Part shown: piece by piece, positions 48,488-60,547 of the stretch | Numbering within the stretch: position 1 is the first letter of the stretch | Layout of the letters: the number at the start of each line of letters is the position of its first letter | From: Candidula unifasciata | Taxonomy: Eukaryota > Mollusca > Gastropoda > Stylommatophora > Geomitridae | Direction of reading: 5' to 3' | Assembly (NCBI GenBank): GCA_905116865.2 | Contig: CAJHNH020004890.1 | Location: 2,403,476 to 2,467,475 of the forward strand | DNA length: 64,000 bases | Program-made: the position numbers and the translations under genes | Notes under the pieces: model-generated | Told to the model about the DNA's origin: nothing | Database searches by the model: none | What the model saw: the letters and a program-made list of their open reading frames with translations, nothing else

Positions 48488-51400
48488 AACAGAGTTGAGA
48501 AAAACTGCCGACTCGAATCATGTCCGACTTGCAAAGAAACGACAACTCGGGTGTAATTGCACGCCACAAAAATATAATTCAATCAAGTCAAAATCTTCTT
48601 CAAACAGGGCAACTAGCCTTTGGAGCCAGTTTGAAATTTGTGTTTCCTACATACTGAACTGAACCATGGTATCTAGCTGTGTGTGCGCCTGACTTCGAAG
48701 GAAGCCTGAAACCCAGTTATTCGACTCTTGGCTAAAACGCTGCATAATAACAGGTTAAATTAATTCGCAACCACGAAGCCAGTGTAAAAGAAACAGTCGA
48801 TGTCGACTGGAGAACAATCAACAAATTCGTCTCGCCGTCTCCTACTTAAACTGTCTGCGTTAGTCGCAGGCCGCGCTTGGGCCCGCACCGCAACCTGTTG
48901 TAAGAGAAGCCTGGCCAGGTAGAGTCAAAATCCAGGGCGTACAGTGACAACCAGCCGCCGTCAAGTAAACAAGGAGATTGAAGAAAGTCATGATTTGATC
49001 AATAAAATTTCAAATGTGAAAAAAAAAAAAATGATACCGAATAGCCCAAATATATGTGAGAGAGAGCTACACTGGGTTATACTTGTCGCCAGGGTGAGAG
49101 TGGAGACCAGTGTTGCCACTTTGGATCTTTTATATCCAAATTTAGATCTTTTTCATTGCATTTAGATACTGTTTTTGACGTTTAGATCCTAAATATTTTT
49201 CTAGATTATTTTCATATGGAGTTAGATATTTTATAGATTTTTTTTTCTTTCATTGTCAATTTAATAATTACTGTGTAAAATATTTACTACAATATTTTTG
49301 TTTTGGTCTGGCACGTACATTGTGACAACTGCCATTACTTGAACTTTGAACTCTCACTGGGGTCAACGCACAAATATCTGGCAGCCAAGGTACTGATTAA
49401 TAAAAAACGCGCGTAAATCATACTAACTTTGTTTCAACCGTATCCTCACTGTGCTGACTTTGCGTTTCTTTTTTCATGCGTTTAAAAAATAATTGCTCAC
49501 CGTCTTATGTGGCTTTCACTTTGAAAAACCTTTCAACATGCCAAAAGTAAAGTATGAGCAAAAAATTTGGAAAGAGTGGGTGCATGATGACAAAAATAAA
49601 AACCGGGGATATGACCAAAGCTTGTAGTAAGTTCTGTAAGTGTGAAATTAAAGCGAAAATACAAAAACTCAAAGAGTCATGCAGAGACTAAAAAAGCATA
49701 AAACTGCAGTTTCATTTAAAGATATTACATGGCTGACATCTGTTTTCAGAACTATACTGATAAATGAATCATCAAAAGTTGAAGTATCAGTCGCAATATT
49801 TTTTATTTGTCACTGCGCAATTTCCAACTGTGACCATTTGATCGATTTGTAAAAAAATCTTGGACTAGTTCGATTTGAAAAGTGTGGTGTAGAAAGTATA
49901 GTTTATGAACTAAAGGACCTTTTAATCAGCAAACAGTTAGGCTTGAAGAATTTGGCTGTAATTGGTACTGATAATGTCTCAGTGATGGTTGGTATAAACA
50001 ATGGCGTTTATGCCAAGTTGAAGGAAGCTAACCCATCGATATTTATAAAATGTATGCGTCATTCATTGCAGCTAGCATTATCACATGCTTCATCTAAATA
50101 TTTACCAAGGAATTTGGAATACCTTATTGCTGAAACACTCTACTGGTTTTCCAAATCATTTGTCAGACAACAGCAATTCAATACACTATATACAGCCTTA
50201 AATAATGGTTCCACACCACCGAAAATTCTGTCAGATTGCAAAACTAGATGGTTATCAATTTAACCAGCTGTTGAAAGAATTATGAAGCAATTGCTGAAGT
50301 TGAAGACACACTTTGAAATAACAAGACAAAGTGAAAAGTGCTACACAGCTGAAATACTATATGGAATGTACAGTGATTAAAAAAAATGTGTCATTCATTC
50401 TCTTTTTATAACCTATTCTAATGGAAGTGCAAAAAGTTAATAAACTGTCCGAATCTAAACTTGTTGATAAAGTTAAATTCCTTGATGATCTCACCTTGCT
50501 ATTTCACTCGGTAAAAGACTGGTGTTGCCAACTTTTAAAGCTGATTTGCTCACTTGCACTATAGAGAGCTATTTGGCTCCTAAGCCACACCTTGTATATC
50601 AAATCGAATCAAAAATTTATGATTTAAAAACAAAAGGACTGTTAACAGAGAATGAAGAGAACAACTTAAGAGAACACTGTCAAGATTTCCTTATCTCATT
50701 TTTGAAGCAGAGACTTCCTGAAAATCTAGATGTTTTGAAAAATATTTCACTTTTTTCTGTGAGCAACATACTTCAGCCAATAAAGGACATACCTAAATAT
50801 TGTAAAGTTATGACATTTTTAGGGGCTACTGATAATAGTGTCGCGGAAGCAGAATATCAGTTAACCAAAATAAAGTTAGCTGAATGGACAAACAAAACAG
50901 AAACTAAAGCGTTTTGGAGTGAAGTGAGACAATTTAAAGATGCCTCAACAAGTCCATTCTGTAAACTCTTTAAAGTGCCATGTCCACCATGATACTACCC
51001 CACTCAAATGCTGACGTAGAAAGAGTTTTCAGTGCTAGGAATGGACAAACAAAACAGAAACTAAAGCGTTTTGGAGTGAAGTGAGACAATTTAAAGATGC
51101 CTCAACAAGTCCATTCTGTAAGCTCTTTAAAGTGCCATGTCCACCATGATACTACCCCACTCAAATGCTGACGTAGAAAGAGTTTTCAGTGCTAGGAATT
51201 ATATCAAATATAACCTGAAAAACAGGATTAAATTTGACCTCTTAAATGCTATCCTGCCATTAAAATTCGGCCTGATGAGACTAGAGAAATAAGCCTACTG
51301 TTCCACTTATAAAGAAATTTGAACAGCTAAAGCATACCAGGGTCATTTTGGATCTGAAGCTTTAACTTCATTATCCAAACTAAGTTTATGCTGTGGATCT

Positions 51401-51785
51401 TGTGAGGCAGACATCAGTGAAGGTGAGGACATAATTATGTAGGGTAAGTCATAACAAAAGCTATGTAATTTTTGACTTTTTCAATTTGGATGTTTTGTCT
51501 AGATCTTTTCCACGCAGATTTAGATCTTTTTAGATATTTTTTGACACCGTTTTGGATATTTTTTGTCAAAGAAAAGTGGCAACACTGGTGGAGACCGATT
51601 GTGCGATCGGACCTGAGGAGACGAAGGGTTAGAAAACCTGTTTATGTCGATTTACAAACCGACTAGAGACAGTTTGTCGGCGAACCCGTTTCACATTTAC
51701 AAGCTTCGCCAGAAACGACAGTCGTGAACCACATTACCTGTTTGAAATTTTCTAGTTGAAAATGTTATTGTGTATTGAGAACGCT
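48488..51785. repeat. Duplicated non-coding block, copy B (hAT-occupied)
   Basis: Matches copy A as described there. It lacks the LINE, reading CGACTCTTGGCTAAAACGC without a break, and contains the hAT at 49108-51587 between GAGAC and CGATTGTGCG. In copy A that point reads GCGAGACCGATTGTGCGAG. Confidence 0.75.
49108..51587 (+). mobile_element. hAT-superfamily transposon with precise TIRs and 8-bp TSD, defective
   Basis: Ends CAGTGTTGCCACTTTGG and CTTTTCTTTGAC-side complement AAAAGTGGCAACACTG. A perfect 8-bp duplication GTGGAGAC lies at 49100-49107 and 51588-51595. Coding relics in order: a BED-type zinc-finger-like stretch near 49610-49700 (FCKCEIKAKIQKLKE), then VIGTDNVSVMVGINNGVYAK with KCMRHSLQLALSHA (49943-50263), then 50522-50992 (LISFLKQRLPENLDVLKNI), then LPHSNADVERVFSA-like text of the hAT dimerisation domain near 51000. 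Stops and frameshifts separate these. A 157-bp tandem duplication (50882-51038 and 51039-51195) breaks the frame near the 3' end. It is likely immobile by itself. Confidence 0.93.
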
Positions 51786-53610
51786 GCCTGCTAAAGAAAC
51801 TGGCTGGACCTATTCGGCCGACTCCACTCGCCGAGAAACCGTTTAGCGAGCAAAGCTCGGATCTACTATTAAATAAATAAAACCATATAGAAACGCATGT
51901 GTCGTATTAAAAGTGTTAGTGCGTTCTGCTAAAGTTACTGATTTCAGCTAAGCTGACTGGCGGAGAAACTAGCCAAAAATCTTTTAGCAGGTGTACGTAC
52001 AAGTAAATAAATGGATGTGAAAAATGCTGAACTTCGATCAGGAATCGGTAACAATCAGCCGACACCGGGGCAGTACATTTGACTTCTACATTAAAAAGCT
52101 TACAAGCAAAGGTACTACTTGAGATCTAAACTGCCTTTACATTTTGAAAATTCAAGCTGAGTCTGTCAAATAAATCGACTTTATTAAAAGAAATTAATAA
52201 TTCGGCAAGGAATCACAAATCAAGATACAAAATACACGTCTGACTGTAACAGAGTGAGCTCATAGCTTATTTGTTAGGAGGCACAAAGCTAGAATATTAG
52301 GAGATCAAGTCTTGGTAACCTTGACATTCCCTTTTCCAGAATTTTCTTTTCTCGCCAAAACAAGCTATTGGCATCAAACTGAGGTTGTCTGGCCTTGGCC
52401 TTCTTTCTAGAAGTTTTGAAATGCATTCTTTTCATCATGTGACCCAACCTTGTCGTACTAGTGAATACCTTGTTGACGTGCCTTATCAAAGCAAACGCAA
52501 TTGTCGAGATATAATTAGCAAATCCCATGTGAGAACCTACCTTGTAAACAAGTTGAGGCGTACTAGAATATTCTAGAAGCAGACAAAGCGAGAAGAAAAC
52601 AAATACCTAGCATTCCAGCATCCAAGTATAAATAGCGAGTAACAAAGCACTTTAGCAATTCTTCAGTCCACAAGACGAGAGAGAGAGAGGAGAGGCCAGT
52701 CACATGGGCTCTCAAGACAGCCTTCGGTGGTAGAGATGTAAGCGCAACACTAGAAGCCTTCAGTCGTTGAGACTCAGAGGACGAGCGACTACTCAATGAT
52801 CCTTGATGCCAGCTCAACACTGGAAGCAGAGCAGCCGTTCATACTGAACCTCGAAGACAGTCACTGGAGAGCAGACATGAAACGAGACATCGAGCTACAG
52901 AGACGACACACGAGATACATGGATCCATGGTTAACAGAGACACAATAGGAACACTATAGAGTCGACGATCAAGCCGTTAGTATCAAACAGCACTAGAAGC
53001 CAGCTGGCAGTTACAGACACTAGAACCAGTTAACAAAACGCGAACCTACGAGTATTTAACCATCGAGAGAACACAGCGCTATTCAGAATATCATTGATGT
53101 ATTTGTGACATTGTTGAAGTATCACAATAAAGACAGTATAGACGAGAACTGTTGTTTCCACCCATTTTATTATACAAGCATCAGAGTCACGTGAGAAGCA
53201 GGCAGCAAGACATCATCATCATCATCGTCACTATCGACACGATCATCTTTCTCCTCGTCTATAACCTTCCAATCGACTCCTCCTGTAGTAAACCTAAGAA
53301 CGAACCTGGGTGTGACATCAACATACGCAACAAAGCAGAGAGCTGTGCTACATGACTTGTTGATTAGAAATCGTCTTCAAGAAGCAAGAGAAGTGTCAAG
53401 ACGCCACTGTTTAAACAACGCCAGGTTTATAAGAAACAGTCAAGTCACCGACCACCGAACTACATAACTACTAAATAAATCACTTGTGATTATTTGTTTT
53501 AGTATCCAGAAGCCATGAGTTGTTAACCCTTAGGCTTGGTATTATGGATATCGCAACCTTTCGGCCTCGATTCTATTGTAAATACCGTAAATCTGGGAGA
53601 AATGTGGCTT
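51786..53610. other. Intergenic, nothing recognised
   Basis: No gene or known repeat. A run of CAT/TCG trinucleotides lies at 53210-53232. Short open frames show no motif. Confidence 0.4.
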
Positions 53611-53624
53611 TTCTGCCTACCCCC

Positions 53625-53706
53625 GGGATTGAACCCGGACCACAGGGGGTTCGTCACCCGGTCTCCGCGTAATCCGGTTTAGACAACAACGTTAGAGAGC
53701 CGGACA
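53625..53706 (-). repeat. tRNA-like SINE head, minus strand
   Basis: The reverse complement contains GGGTTCAATCCC, which fits a B box, at + strand 53623-53640, with a possible A box (GTCTAAACCGG) upstream of it. No full cloverleaf could be drawn, so it is listed as a SINE head or tRNA pseudogene. Confidence 0.45.
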
Positions 53707-53839
53707 TCACTTGTGATTAAGAGTACACTATCGTCTGTTGTGTTTTGCAGGCGGGTTTGGTTAAGTAGAACATTAGGTGACAACAGCCAGTCGAAGTATA
53801 TGAAATCTGCTTATGTTTGCCAGTGAAGATCACCTCTTT

Positions 53840-54250
53840 ATAGCTGTAGGTAAACTCTCTCAATGTGGTCAGAAGAAACGTTTCAAAGACAGCTTCAAAA
53901 TTTCACTGAAAGACTTGTATTGATGCTAAAACCCCAGAAGTCACTGCATGTGACCGCTCATCCTGGTGCTCCTCTCTTCATCGAGGAGCTGTGGCACAAG
54001 AAGCTGCCAGAACTGCAGCAGCAATTCAGAAAAGACAAGTCAGGAAAGTCATTGAAGCGAATCAACAGAGAGATGCGGCTTCAATTCCCTGTCCTTACTG
54101 TTCAGAACTTTCAGTGCTAGAATTGGCCTTATCAGCCAATTGCGCACTTACAAAACCTAATCTAGTCACCAGTGGATGAAAGGACTGGCCATCATCACTT
54201 GTGATAGACGAACAACATGTGGATACAATGGTTGATGAAGCCCGACTGAT
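53840..54250 (+). pseudogene. LINE 3'-end relic with zinc-finger remnant
   Basis: Frame text QKRQVRKVIEANQQRDAAS and CPYCSEL is followed in another frame by TFSARIGLISQLRTYKT. Together these resemble the C2H2-like finger (C-x2-C...H-x3-H) that closes many LINE ORFs, with a frameshift and both His changed. The text after it (ACTGGCCATCATCACTTGTG) is also typical of such ends. Confidence 0.45.
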
Positions 54251-54714
54251 TCCTAATGCAATTTGTGTACAAGTACGTCAAACCCAAGTGCTCTGCGATG
54301 TGGTTCAGGGCTAGGCTAGTTTGTATAGAACTTCCAAGATTTTGAACTCAATAAAGACCGTTTATGTTTGTCAGTAGAGACTGTGTCTTCAAAATGTTAG
54401 TAGAAAAAACATGTCTGAACCAAGCAGACGACAATAAACTAAATCATTGTTACTGTAATATACACCTGACGAGATACAGCGAAATATGCCAGGCAATAAA
54501 TTGTGCAGTCTTTTGTTTGTGTCTTCTTTGTTCAAATAAACTATCCAATAACTGTTGAGAGAATGCAAGCTGGATTAGCTACTAGTATTTGTATTTTATT
54601 TGGTTAAAACTAAAACTTGGCCATGAATTAAATAATTCCGCAATATTCAATCAGCGGGTGTGTTACTGTTGCTAATAAATAAAGTCAACACGAGAAAGGA
54701 ATCTGACATAAATC

Positions 54715-54903
54715 TTCTTCTTCTTCGCGTTCACCAGCTGTACACTCTGGTGGAAAGTTTTGGTTGATCGTCCACTACTGAACTGCAGTCCTGCTCCAGA
54801 ACCTGAGTGTTGCGTGTGCATCAGTTTTACAGATCTCATTCTCTTGAATACAGACTGTTGGTTCCTTGCCTCTCCGGTAGATGCACTCCGACTTCAAAGG
54901 AAT
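54715..54903 (-). repeat. (GAA)n-tailed SINE, head-truncated, minus strand
   Basis: CTTCTTCTTCTTCGCGTTCA at the left, CCAGCTGTACACTCTGG, and GATGCACTCCGACTTC, where the match stops abruptly at AAAGGAA. Very close to the nested copy at 30119-30448, so probably a recent but 5'-truncated insertion. Confidence 0.85.
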
Positions 54904-55040
54904 TTTGAGCAATCCAGTCCTCTTAATAAACTTATCTGAGCGAAGTTAAAAATGTGTCAGTCACCATACAAATAGAGAAGAAGCAAAGTTGATCTAGACT
55001 GAAAATACCTGTTTAAGAAACAGAAGTATGGCCTACGCCC

Positions 55041-55238
55041 TACAGTCCTCAGAGTTAATAAACGAAGAAAATAAAGCGAACAAGAAGTCACCGAAGTACA
55101 TGCAGTCTGCTAAGTTCGTAAATAACCTGTATATGACAGACTAAACAGTCCTCGTTAATAAATGAAGAAAATAAAGCGAACAAGAAGTCACCGAAGTACA
55201 TGCAGTCTGCCAAGTTCGTAAATAACCTGTATATGATA
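55041..55238. repeat. 100-bp tandem duplication
   Basis: AATAAAGCGAACAAGAAG and TACATGCAGTCTGC occur twice exactly 100 bases apart (from about 55041 and 55141), with few differences. Confidence 0.9.
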
Positions 55239-55239
55239 T

Positions 55240-56865
55240 GACCGTAGCCATCGACAGTTTTACTAAAGTTTGGCCATGATATGACAGACGACTAGCCAAG
55301 ATACCTGTGCTGCTGTGCGAGCGGCCTTCTCCTGAAGCGAGGGAGAGAGAAAAATAACCCAGCAAATACAACACGACATACTCGCAGTTTTTAACGGTGG
55401 GTTTTAAATTCATCTTGTATGCCACAGCAAATGAGGGTTTGGGTTTCAAAAATGCTAGCGTCGTCTGCTAAATAAAACCCGTTTGAACTGAGCAAGCAAT
55501 GAGAAGGAAAAAAAAAAAACCGTCTTGCCATACAAATCGTGAAGCACATTTGGCTACAAGAGAAAACGTTTTTAAGACGAGAAAAGTCGGATCTGACAGA
55601 TTAAACAACGACGGTGCAGTGGTAACAGTTAATCAGCTACACATACAATATATACATTTGAAGCTGTCGAACTTTAGACGTCTCCTAGATAAACTGCCTG
55701 TGGTAGACTATTGGAGGTTTTAGTACCTGCTAGTTGTATTCAGTCGACTAGCGGATCTGCGGACGCCAGGAAGGGAATTTCACAGCATCATTCGTCCGTT
55801 AACCACAGAGTTGATTTTGTTAACACAGGGCTAGTATGGCCTTTACTGGTGCCATGATTAAAACTTCCTTGAAGGCTGAACGGGTCTATGAGCTTGCCCT
55901 CATAGTCTGCCACAAGCCCTGAAATTATGTAGTCTTACAGTGTTATACTGTCAGGCCCTGGTAGAGATAGTAGATAGCGATCTACTGATCTCAGTTATTT
56001 TCAGCTAGAAGCCAGGAGGGAATAAATGGCATGGGCGCACACAGGAAAGGAAAGTTAACAACAGTCCAGCAGTTAACATATAAATCACTTAGCCATATCG
56101 TGTCTGTGAACGCGATGATCCTGCCTTCTATCTTTCTATGTGTGCCGATTACAAGCCATGTCATGTCTGTGAACGCGACCTGAAAACTTCAAATTATGGT
56201 AGGACAGGCCAGGCTCTTAGTTGGCAGCTTGTCTAGGATGGAAGCTCTGACCGCCGGACAGACAGAACACTACTTTGGGAGCTCTGAGACCCGGCGACGA
56301 AAGTTGAATGTCCTCCAAAGTACGAACCTCCGACGGTAGAATGGAACTTGTTAAAGCGAATAGTGTAATCTTCGGGTAGTGTAATCTTTAGGTACACTGC
56401 TGGGGGGATCAATGTCTTGGTCTAGAATAACTGTCACTCATGAAAAGTTAGCTACCTCCAGGCATTCGATAGTGCGTAACTTCTGTAACGATAAACTGGG
56501 TAAGATGAAATCAACCTGACAGCAACGATGTGTCCGTGGTAGTGGAAATCGGTGCGAAGGGGCTCACGGATATTCACTGGCCGGGGCAGAGAAGCAGGTT
56601 CATTCCGCTGAGGTCCTGCCAGGCGGAAACACTTGCTGGGAGTCGGGTACTCGTCTGCCTTCCAGAAAACTGGGCAGGCATACGTAGCGACGAGTGTATG
56701 GCATGAGAGTCATTAGCCGTCAACCAATGATCCAGATTCGCGAAAAGTAAGTTCAGAAGCACGACAGGCAAACGACTCGCAGAAGTTATTACCAGGGTTC
56801 AACAAATTCCAATAATGGTAGGACTAGAAATGGAACGAAACATTCACATAAATTCAGCATAAAAA
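55240..56865. other. Intergenic, nothing recognised
   Basis: GC is somewhat higher around 56100-56750. No motif-bearing frame or repeat seen. Confidence 0.35.
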
Positions 56866-56869
56866 ATTA

Positions 56870-58123
56870 CACTACAAGAGTTAGACAAACTGCAAACTCA
56901 AGCACTCAGAGTCACAACACGCAGTATGAAATCAACACCTATAGCTGTGACGGATAAAATGGGGATGAGTGAACGCAGAGACACCAAAATGCTAATAAAA
57001 GCAGAAAAGTTTCTTAGCATGCTTAAACACCCTATGAATAAAAGAATTTAAAATCTAGCTATGGAGCCACTAAAAAGAAGCAGTTTTACTTACCAGCCCA
57101 AACGGCTGTGCTGATTGCAATTGATAGCCCCTTAAGTGCTGTTCCAGAACGGACCCTCTGGTGGATATGTGGATATTCCTGTAATATGAGTTTCCAATTC
57201 ACATCAAGACAGAAGTGAAAGGAGTATTTGACAAGGAAGAAAAAAAAAAAAAACAGTGTACAGCGTAAAACAGCCACCCTCAGTATACTTGCTGATGAAT
57301 ACCCACAGAATCTTTGGGTCCGTGTTTACACAGATGGGGCAGCAGAAAATTCAGTCAGAAACGGAGGTGCAGGAGTGTACATTGAACATCCTAATAATAC
57401 CAGGGGTACAGTCAAAATACCAACAGGAAAGCACTGTCACAACTACGATGCAGAAGTTCAAGCCGTCAAGATACCAGCAGAGGAACTACTAAATGCCGGG
57501 TATATTTCACAACCAGTGGTATTCCTGACAGATGCAAAAGCGGTACTTCAGGCACTCCGGTCTGAAAAGTTACCAGCTATACGAACACTATAATCCGAAC
57601 TAGGCAACTGGTGTAAGGTAGCTAAGCAAAGAATACCATTCCACTGTGGAGTTTCCGGAAATAAAAAAAAAATAAAAACGGATAAACTAGCTAAGGAAGG
57701 TGCACCTGATGAACAACCCGATGCACCAGTCTCTTATTAGCAGAAGAAGCGAATAATCAAATCAATCAGAAATCCACTAAAATCGGCACAAGACGTTACC
57801 ATATAACTGAAGACCAGAGGAAGTCATTATTGTACGCATTAGAACAGAAAACAGTCGATTTCGCTGCCACGTGTACATACAATTTATGAGTGGCGAATCA
57901 ACCATGTGCACATGTGGACTGGCACCTGAGACAACAGACCACATCCTTTAAGACTGTCCCAAATACAAAATTTCCAGGCAAAGCTTATGGTCAAGAGAGA
58001 CACTGGTGGAACCCAAACTTTATGGGCCGCTTAGTGAATTACAAAAGATAGTGAAGTTTATACTCGAGACAGCACTGTAGATATGGATACTTTATTTCAA
58101 GCCAACGAAAGAAGAAGAAGATT
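56870..58123 (+). pseudogene. LINE 3' portion: RT C-terminus, RNase H, zinc knuckle, GAA tail
   Basis: Segments in order: LQELDKLQTQALRVTTRSMK (post-RT region), KFLSMLKHPMNKR, then RNase H with VYTDGAAENSVRNGG (first Asp), NYDAEVQAVKIPAEE (Glu), VVFLTDAKAVLQALRS (Asp), and GVSGNKKKIKTDKLAKEGA (last Asp region), then MCTCGLAPETTDHIL...DCP, a C-x-C...H...C knuckle, and ELQKIVKFILETAL before a stop at 58078-58080. The 3' end is CCAACGAAAGAAGAAGAAG (58102-58120). Stops at about 57591 and elsewhere kill it. The best-preserved open part is 57228-57593. Its clade (I/Jockey-like) is inferred from the presence of RNase H. Confidence 0.85.
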
Positions 58124-58784
58124 CACATAAGTGGGATCTTATCTGATGGTCAGAAGCCTTCAGCTATGCTAATTCTTCGGTGGAGTCTTTACCGCTATAA
58201 AAATTACCAGCAACATAAACACGAATCCTTACACAGACAGAGAAGGGGTAGCAAACATCTCAGTCTTGAGCCAACAAAAATGATAGAAACAGTTCTTACA
58301 AATTAGAAAATACACGGGTAAAAGGAATGTGACCCACCCGGGGCAAATTCTACAGCAGGGCATTGGCCACTCTAGTGAACCCCCGAAAAGAACAGAACAA
58401 GAGAATGACATATCAAATTAGAAAACTACATCATAAGATCTATCAAGACATTTCCTAGAGTAAAATCATTACCAAAGAGGAGAACCTTCTGAAATTGTTG
58501 ACTGCTATCAAAAAATAAAGTCTGGGATCATAAAAATTTAAAGCATACGACAATAAAATTAAAGACAAAAGAACGTGATTCCAACAAAAGAGGTGAACAA
58601 AACAGTGAAGCGTTCTGAGAACACGCAGGATCAATGGTGGTCAGGCAAATGATAAATGTATGAAGCAAAAAATAGCAAACAAACTAAAATGAAGCTGAAA
58701 TTGTGGAAAATGAAAAACAAAAGTAAAAACCTAAAACATTTATTGTTCCTGTGATAAAATTATACAATCTATACAAGAACCACA
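58124..58784. other. Intergenic, nothing recognised
   Basis: A-rich sequence between the LINE end and the Penelope-like fragment. It may hold decayed upstream parts of the latter; none are readable. Confidence 0.35.
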
Positions 58785-59372
58785 TTGACTTGCATGCACA
58801 CGCCATACATATTTCTACTAAACTCTATAATATTAACTTTAACCTGTTCTCAACAATTTACTGTCTATAAAATCATATATCACCATCTCACCATGAACAA
58901 CTATCCAAATCAGAAGGGAAACCTTCTTGGAAGCAGACCTCCCGTGATCCAGAAAGAACTTTCTTTAGGCACATCTAAATGTTCCCAACCCAGATGCAAG
59001 ACATGTCGCTTCATAAAACAGACTTCTTCACTTAGCTTCCCGACGGGTGTGTTTCAGATTAAGGAAGCCTTCACTTGTGAATCTAGAAATCTGATCTATG
59101 CCATTTTCTGCACAAGATGTAACATGGCATACATCGGGGAAACTGGTAGGATGCTGAGGGATCGCATCCGCGAACATATTATGGACATTGATAAAAAGAC
59201 TTCCAAAGCAATTTCTCGACATTTTAACCGCCATGATCATCAAGGAGAAGCTGACATAATTGTGACTGCTTTACAATCCTGTTCCGGTGATCGTATCGAG
59301 CGTCGTAATTTAGAAAAGGACTTCATTTGTCGTTTTGGGGTTCTTAGCCCAGCAGGAATCAATATTCGTTAA
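58785..59372 (+). pseudogene. Penelope-like element, C-terminal GIY-YIG endonuclease fragment
   Basis: Similarity starts at about residue 36. CSQPRCKTCRFIKQTSS is a Cys-rich motif, followed by LIYAIFCTRCNMAYIGETGR, in which LIY and YIG are the two GIY-YIG core strands, then RDRIREHIMDIDKK (catalytic Arg region), SRHFNRHDH, and ERRNLEKDFICRFG (catalytic Glu region), ending SPAGINIR and stop. In Penelope elements this domain nicks the target for reverse transcription. The reverse transcriptase part is absent, so it is a 5'-truncated copy. The open frame is intact, and all signature residues seem present. Confidence 0.88.
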
Positions 59373-59784
59373 TACAGATCAAGATCACGAAACAGTCATA
59401 AGAACTACAGTCAAAAGGCAACAACAACAACAGCAAAAGTTGCAAGACCCTGCCAACGAAAGCCCAACAAGAAAACTATACGAAGAAAGTGAAAAAACAA
59501 GCCATAGTATGTAGGGAAAACTAGTACTTCTTGCGATTTCATCAGCAATACACAATGAACAGATTACATTAATACCAATATGTTTAATGGTAATACATTA
59601 TTAGAGATGTATGTATGTATGTTCAGTTGAAAATAAAACTAGCATGTGAACATCCTGAACGCCCAGATTTTTTTGGGGGGTGTTGTTGCGTTATTGACTA
59701 TATTGTTAACAATTGTTCGACATCATTCCGTCAACTGTAGATACAAATTTTCAAATATATTTTTTGTTTAAAAAAAATGTCTAT

Positions 59785-60042
59785 TCTTTTTCACGTTCAC
59801 GGCTGTAAATTCCGGCAGAAAGTTCTAGTTGTTCGTGCACTTCTGGACTGCAGTCCTGTTTCAGAATCTGAGTGTTGCGTGTGCATCCGTTTTACAGACC
59901 TCATTTGTGTACAGACTGTTGGTTCCTTGCCTCTCAGGCAGATACACTCCGACTTCTAAGGAAGCTTCCAATTAGTCCACTCTTACCACATGCTTTTGGG
60001 TTTTGTTTTCCCTATAATAGGGCCTCGGAACCCACACGGGGA
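59785..60042 (-). repeat. (GAA)n-tailed SINE, minus-strand copy
   Basis: + strand: TTCACGTTCACGGCTGTAAA (tail side), GCGTGTGCATCCGTTTTACA, GGTTCCTTGCCTCTCAGG, and GGGCCTCGGAACCCACACGG (head). The GAA tail is short or lost. Confidence 0.8.
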
Positions 60043-60099
60043 GTTTCTGTTGATCATAGAATGTGTTTTCTGGTGTAGGATACAGTCCTGGCCGTTCAA

Positions 60100-60181
60100 A
60101 GAAAATGTTGCTCCAGTGATGGTAAAAGCCCTCATTCATTCTGTGAAAGTTTTTACCCTAGCAGGGATTAATGTACGTTGA
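60100..60181 (+). pseudogene. Second Penelope-like 3' end
   Basis: The frame ends LAGINVR and stop at 60179-60181, matching the PAGINIR terminus of the copy at 58785-59372. Only the last two dozen residues are visible, because a SINE lies just upstream. Confidence 0.5.
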
Positions 60182-60547
60182 TACAGTTGAAGCTCAGAAA
60201 ACAACTAGAAAGATCGAAACATCAAAATGGAAAAGACGAAAAAGCACCAAGACATTGAAAACTTACCAAAACTACAGGCAGGAAATGAGGCCCCACTCCC
60301 TCTATCCACCACCCCCCCCCTCACCCACACACACCATAAGCACACGCACGAGTGCGTGTGTACACACAAAACAACATTACTTGGAAAACGTGCCAGAGCC
60401 GTGGTATACCACTAATTTTGAATAACTGACTTGGGTTTCTAGGTCAACGCAGCCCCTAAATTGGGTAACGGAAAGTATAGGCGGCCGGCATGATGTTGAT
60501 CCGATCATCCATCAAGTAAATGTATGTGTGTTTAAATGTGTGAAACA

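Noticed and set aside
53625..53706. Functional tRNA gene
   Set aside because: A B box is visible, but I could not draw a complete cloverleaf or anticodon arm. A SINE head or tRNA pseudogene is more likely.
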